Origin: Lucifuga dentata
Taxonomy: Eukaryota > Chordata > Actinopteri > Ophidiiformes > Bythitidae
Reading direction: 5' to 3'
DNA: 64,000 nt
NCBI GenBank assembly: GCA_014773175.1
Contig: VXCM01002831.1
Location: 126,665 to 190,664 of the forward strand
A program made the position numbers and the translations under genes. The stretch's first letter is position 1, and each line of letters opens with the position of its first letter. The notes beneath the pieces are model-generated. The model had not been told where the DNA came from and ran no database searches. It saw nothing but the letters and a program-made list of their open reading frames with translations. Below are positions 61,900 through 64,000 of this stretch, piece by piece.

Positions 61900-62320
61900 A
61901 TCCAGTCAACTGATGGGTAACTGGAGTCGTCTTGAGAGGAGCCCCGTGCGGCGTTATCAGGGGTGGGAAGGGGGTGTGAACAGCGGCAGAGATGCCTCCG
62001 AGGTCAAGCCTTTAATAATGATTACAAACTGGAACTGGCTGCTGGAGCGACAGGCTGCAGCTGTGGGCCGGCCGGCCTTTGAAGTGCCCCCCGCCTGTTG
62101 CAGGGTCCCAGGCCCCCTCTCATGAGGAGACGCTGGAACTATGTGGCTGCCTGTGGGAAAGAATGTCATGCGACGCCAGGGTGACGGAGAGCTGGATGGC
62201 TGAAGGGTGGACGGCTTGGGCTGGTCCCGCTTGTGGGCTTGTTGGGTCGAACGTTGGGGGACCGGTAGGGATGGCCCAGAGGGAGGATGGGGGGGAAAGA
62301 ATAAGACTGTGTGCATGTGC
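61900..62320. other. G+C-rich, CpG-containing block, candidate regulatory element
   Basis: It contains CCCCGTGCGGCGTTATCAGG, GGGCCGGCCGGCCTTTGAAG and CATGCGACGCCAGGGTGACG. It is the most G+C-rich sizable block in the intergenic part. Open frames on both strands (61793-62125, 61957-62316, 62079-62378) are compositional, without domains. Positions 62207-62312 are homologous to 60350-60445. It may be an enhancer, or an old processed fragment. Confidence 0.35.
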
Positions 62321-63983
62321 TGCTGCAGCCAAAGTGTGTTCTTTGGTTACACAGAAATTCAGGGTGGGGGATCCATAAAGTTGCAGCCAAAGGAACACAC
62401 AGACTTTGACTGTAAGAGATACTGTAGCTGCACTGGAGTTACAGTCTTATTTATTCTGAATATTTGAAGTATGAATAATACAAAAGTTTAATTTAAAACA
62501 AAAAATGTCCATGGTGATTGGCACAACACAAGAGCAATGATTTGTTAAATGGTTCATTTCAAACAAGATAAAATGCTGTTTTGCCATTTAGTGTATAATA
62601 AGTGTCTGTGTATTCCATTCGGTATCCTCTGAATGTCATATAATAACCTGCTTTAACTTAATTTATTACATGCAAAGCAGCAAGAAAAGCCAAACCTTTT
62701 AACCTCTGCTAAGCAAGATGCTTCCAACATGAGGTTTATGGGAGAGATTTATGGCTGATCTACTTAATTACTACCTGCCTGTTGAAGCTGTAGATGAATT
62801 ACTATGCACGCATAGTTTCTAGACAATGCCAGGGCATAACGTATAAAATTAATACTTAGCTTGCAAAATCAGTATTGACAAGAAGAATGCTGTGATTTGT
62901 GACAATGATGATGGTATTTGGGAAATATGCAGCTACTTATTATTCTTATGTATCTTAAATGTTCTGATTCGAGATTGCATCATGGTGCCCCATTTGGGAT
63001 GTGTTCACTTTGTCTTTTATTAGATTTGGTATGTAATATTTTCATCTTAGATATGTGCACTTAGCATGGGTTAATAAAACTAAGAATGTGAAGGTGAAGG
63101 TGAGAATTAGGATTTAAGAGCAGGAAAGTTGCTCTCTTGCTGTAAATTATGCCACTAATAAATACCCTGTTAGTCACAGCTGTTTTTGCATCTCTATTAA
63201 CTGATTTTAAAAGGCTCATTTAGTATTTTTTTTGACCCTATACTGTATATTTTAAATGCATTCTTGTATATTTTTGTATATATATGAGTTTGAGTTTGAG
63301 ATTCCTCTGAACTGAAGGAAAATTCAAAATAACTTTTTTAATTTCAAATATTAGTTTTAACCTTCTCCCAGCTTCAAAAAAATCACAACTTTGATTTAAT
63401 TCAGTCAATGAGAGGGTGATACGTCTTATTTGATCTTTGATAGTGTAATTTTAATTTCATTTTAATTTAAATTTTAATTTAATTTTTAATTTCCATTTGG
63501 TTCACAGATGGTGCTTTAAAATGAAATAAACATGATAATACACTGTAAAAAGAGAAGCAACAAGCATTTAAATCATGGTGTCTGCTGTGGCTTTAGTGCA
63601 CAATTTATGTGTAATTTGTGGTTGCTATATAAATTATTTAAGAGAAGCCACCATGTTTTATTAAAACATATCATATATTTTACTTTTAATCATGCCATTT
63701 TTGGAAAGAAAGTTCTTTTTAAGCAACAGTCGCAGGTGTGTTCTAAGAGAAATAACGTCATCAAATCTGCAGAAATGTTAGGATGTTCTGCCTCAATAAA
63801 ATGGGAAAGGGAAGAGAAGCAGCAGAGAGTGCAGAGCAGTCATGACATCATCAATTCCATAACGATGATCCATTGTGTTACACAGACTTCTGCTCTCTGC
63901 CAGCCGTTAGATCACAGCAGTTCAGTGCCACGCTCAAAGGTGGTCACTTTGCTGATAGTCCACTGAGAACCCTGAATGAGAGA

Positions 63984-64000
63984 GGCGGGCGGGCGGGCGG
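63984..64000. repeat. (GGGC)n run at window edge
   Basis: GAGGCGGGCGGGCGGGCGG closes the window. It is cut by the window end. It could begin a CpG island of the next gene or be a simple repeat. Confidence 0.6.

Larger units (their letters stand above)
52952..64000. other. Gene-free flank, part 4
   Basis: No gene is supported. The region holds a G+C-rich block at 53217-53640, a MITE (54558-54980), richer blocks at 57480-57900 and 61900-62320, a small MITE (60153-60513), an 18-bp tandem duplication just after it (60515-60550), an AAGTC-type repeat (60640-60790) and a (GGGC)n run at the window edge (63984-64000). The 144-codon frame at 63532-63966 has biased A+T composition and no domain. The stretches 55000-57400, 57900-60100 and 62400-63900 are unique A+T-rich DNA in which I see nothing specific. 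Confidence 0.6.

Noticed and set aside
63532..63966. 144-codon plus-strand open frame near the window end
   Set aside because: Low-information composition, no recognisable domain, no splice logic and no promoter-like sequence upstream.

Overview
The window is vertebrate nuclear DNA, almost certainly from a teleost fish. It is A+T-rich, has short introns, many dinucleotide and GATA microsatellites, and carries fish-type MITEs, hAT and Tc1-like remnants. There are no bacterial-style genes, operons, rRNA genes or CRISPR arrays. The only protein-coding gene I can support is the 3' half of kirrel3 (NEPH2), an immunoglobulin-superfamily synaptic and slit-diaphragm adhesion protein, on the + strand. 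Its 5' exons lie left of position 1.

Layout. Five kirrel3 coding exons lie at 1737-1935 (end of the last Ig domain), 3966-4073 (transmembrane helix), 5887-5996 and 7313-7399 (membrane-proximal cytoplasmic tail) and 11971-12432 (distal tail with stop codon and a C-terminal T-H-V PDZ ligand). All five have AG/GT borders and compatible phases and together encode 321 residues. A long 3' UTR probably follows, with the best poly(A) signal at 16724. The introns hold a TTAA-flanked MITE (304-859), SINE-like repeats, (GA)n tracts and assembly junctions.

From about 16.7 kb to the end I find no gene. This gene-free flank contains repeats: two more copies of the TTAA-flanked MITE (21516-22007, 54558-54980), a hAT-type element interrupted by a second MITE (26114-27828), a Tc1/mariner-like fossil with about 95-bp inverted ends (43892-44791), a hAT remnant with a damaged BED finger (about 52150-52951) and a small MITE near 60.2-60.5 kb. 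Between them are several richer, non-repetitive blocks that are candidate regulatory elements. A set of CTCF-like motifs is oriented leftward at 48.7-49.2 kb and rightward at 51.4-51.7 kb, the arrangement expected at a chromatin-domain boundary.

The assembly carries a clear artefact: single Ns flanked by identical 67-bp direct repeats, which are unmerged contig overlaps. I found no convincing new multi-gene system. The most useful leads are a possible intron-retention isoform of kirrel3 with a GPI-signal-like tail, the CTCF-like divergent array, the TTAA-flanked MITE family and a diverged duplication linking 60.4 kb and 62.2 kb.
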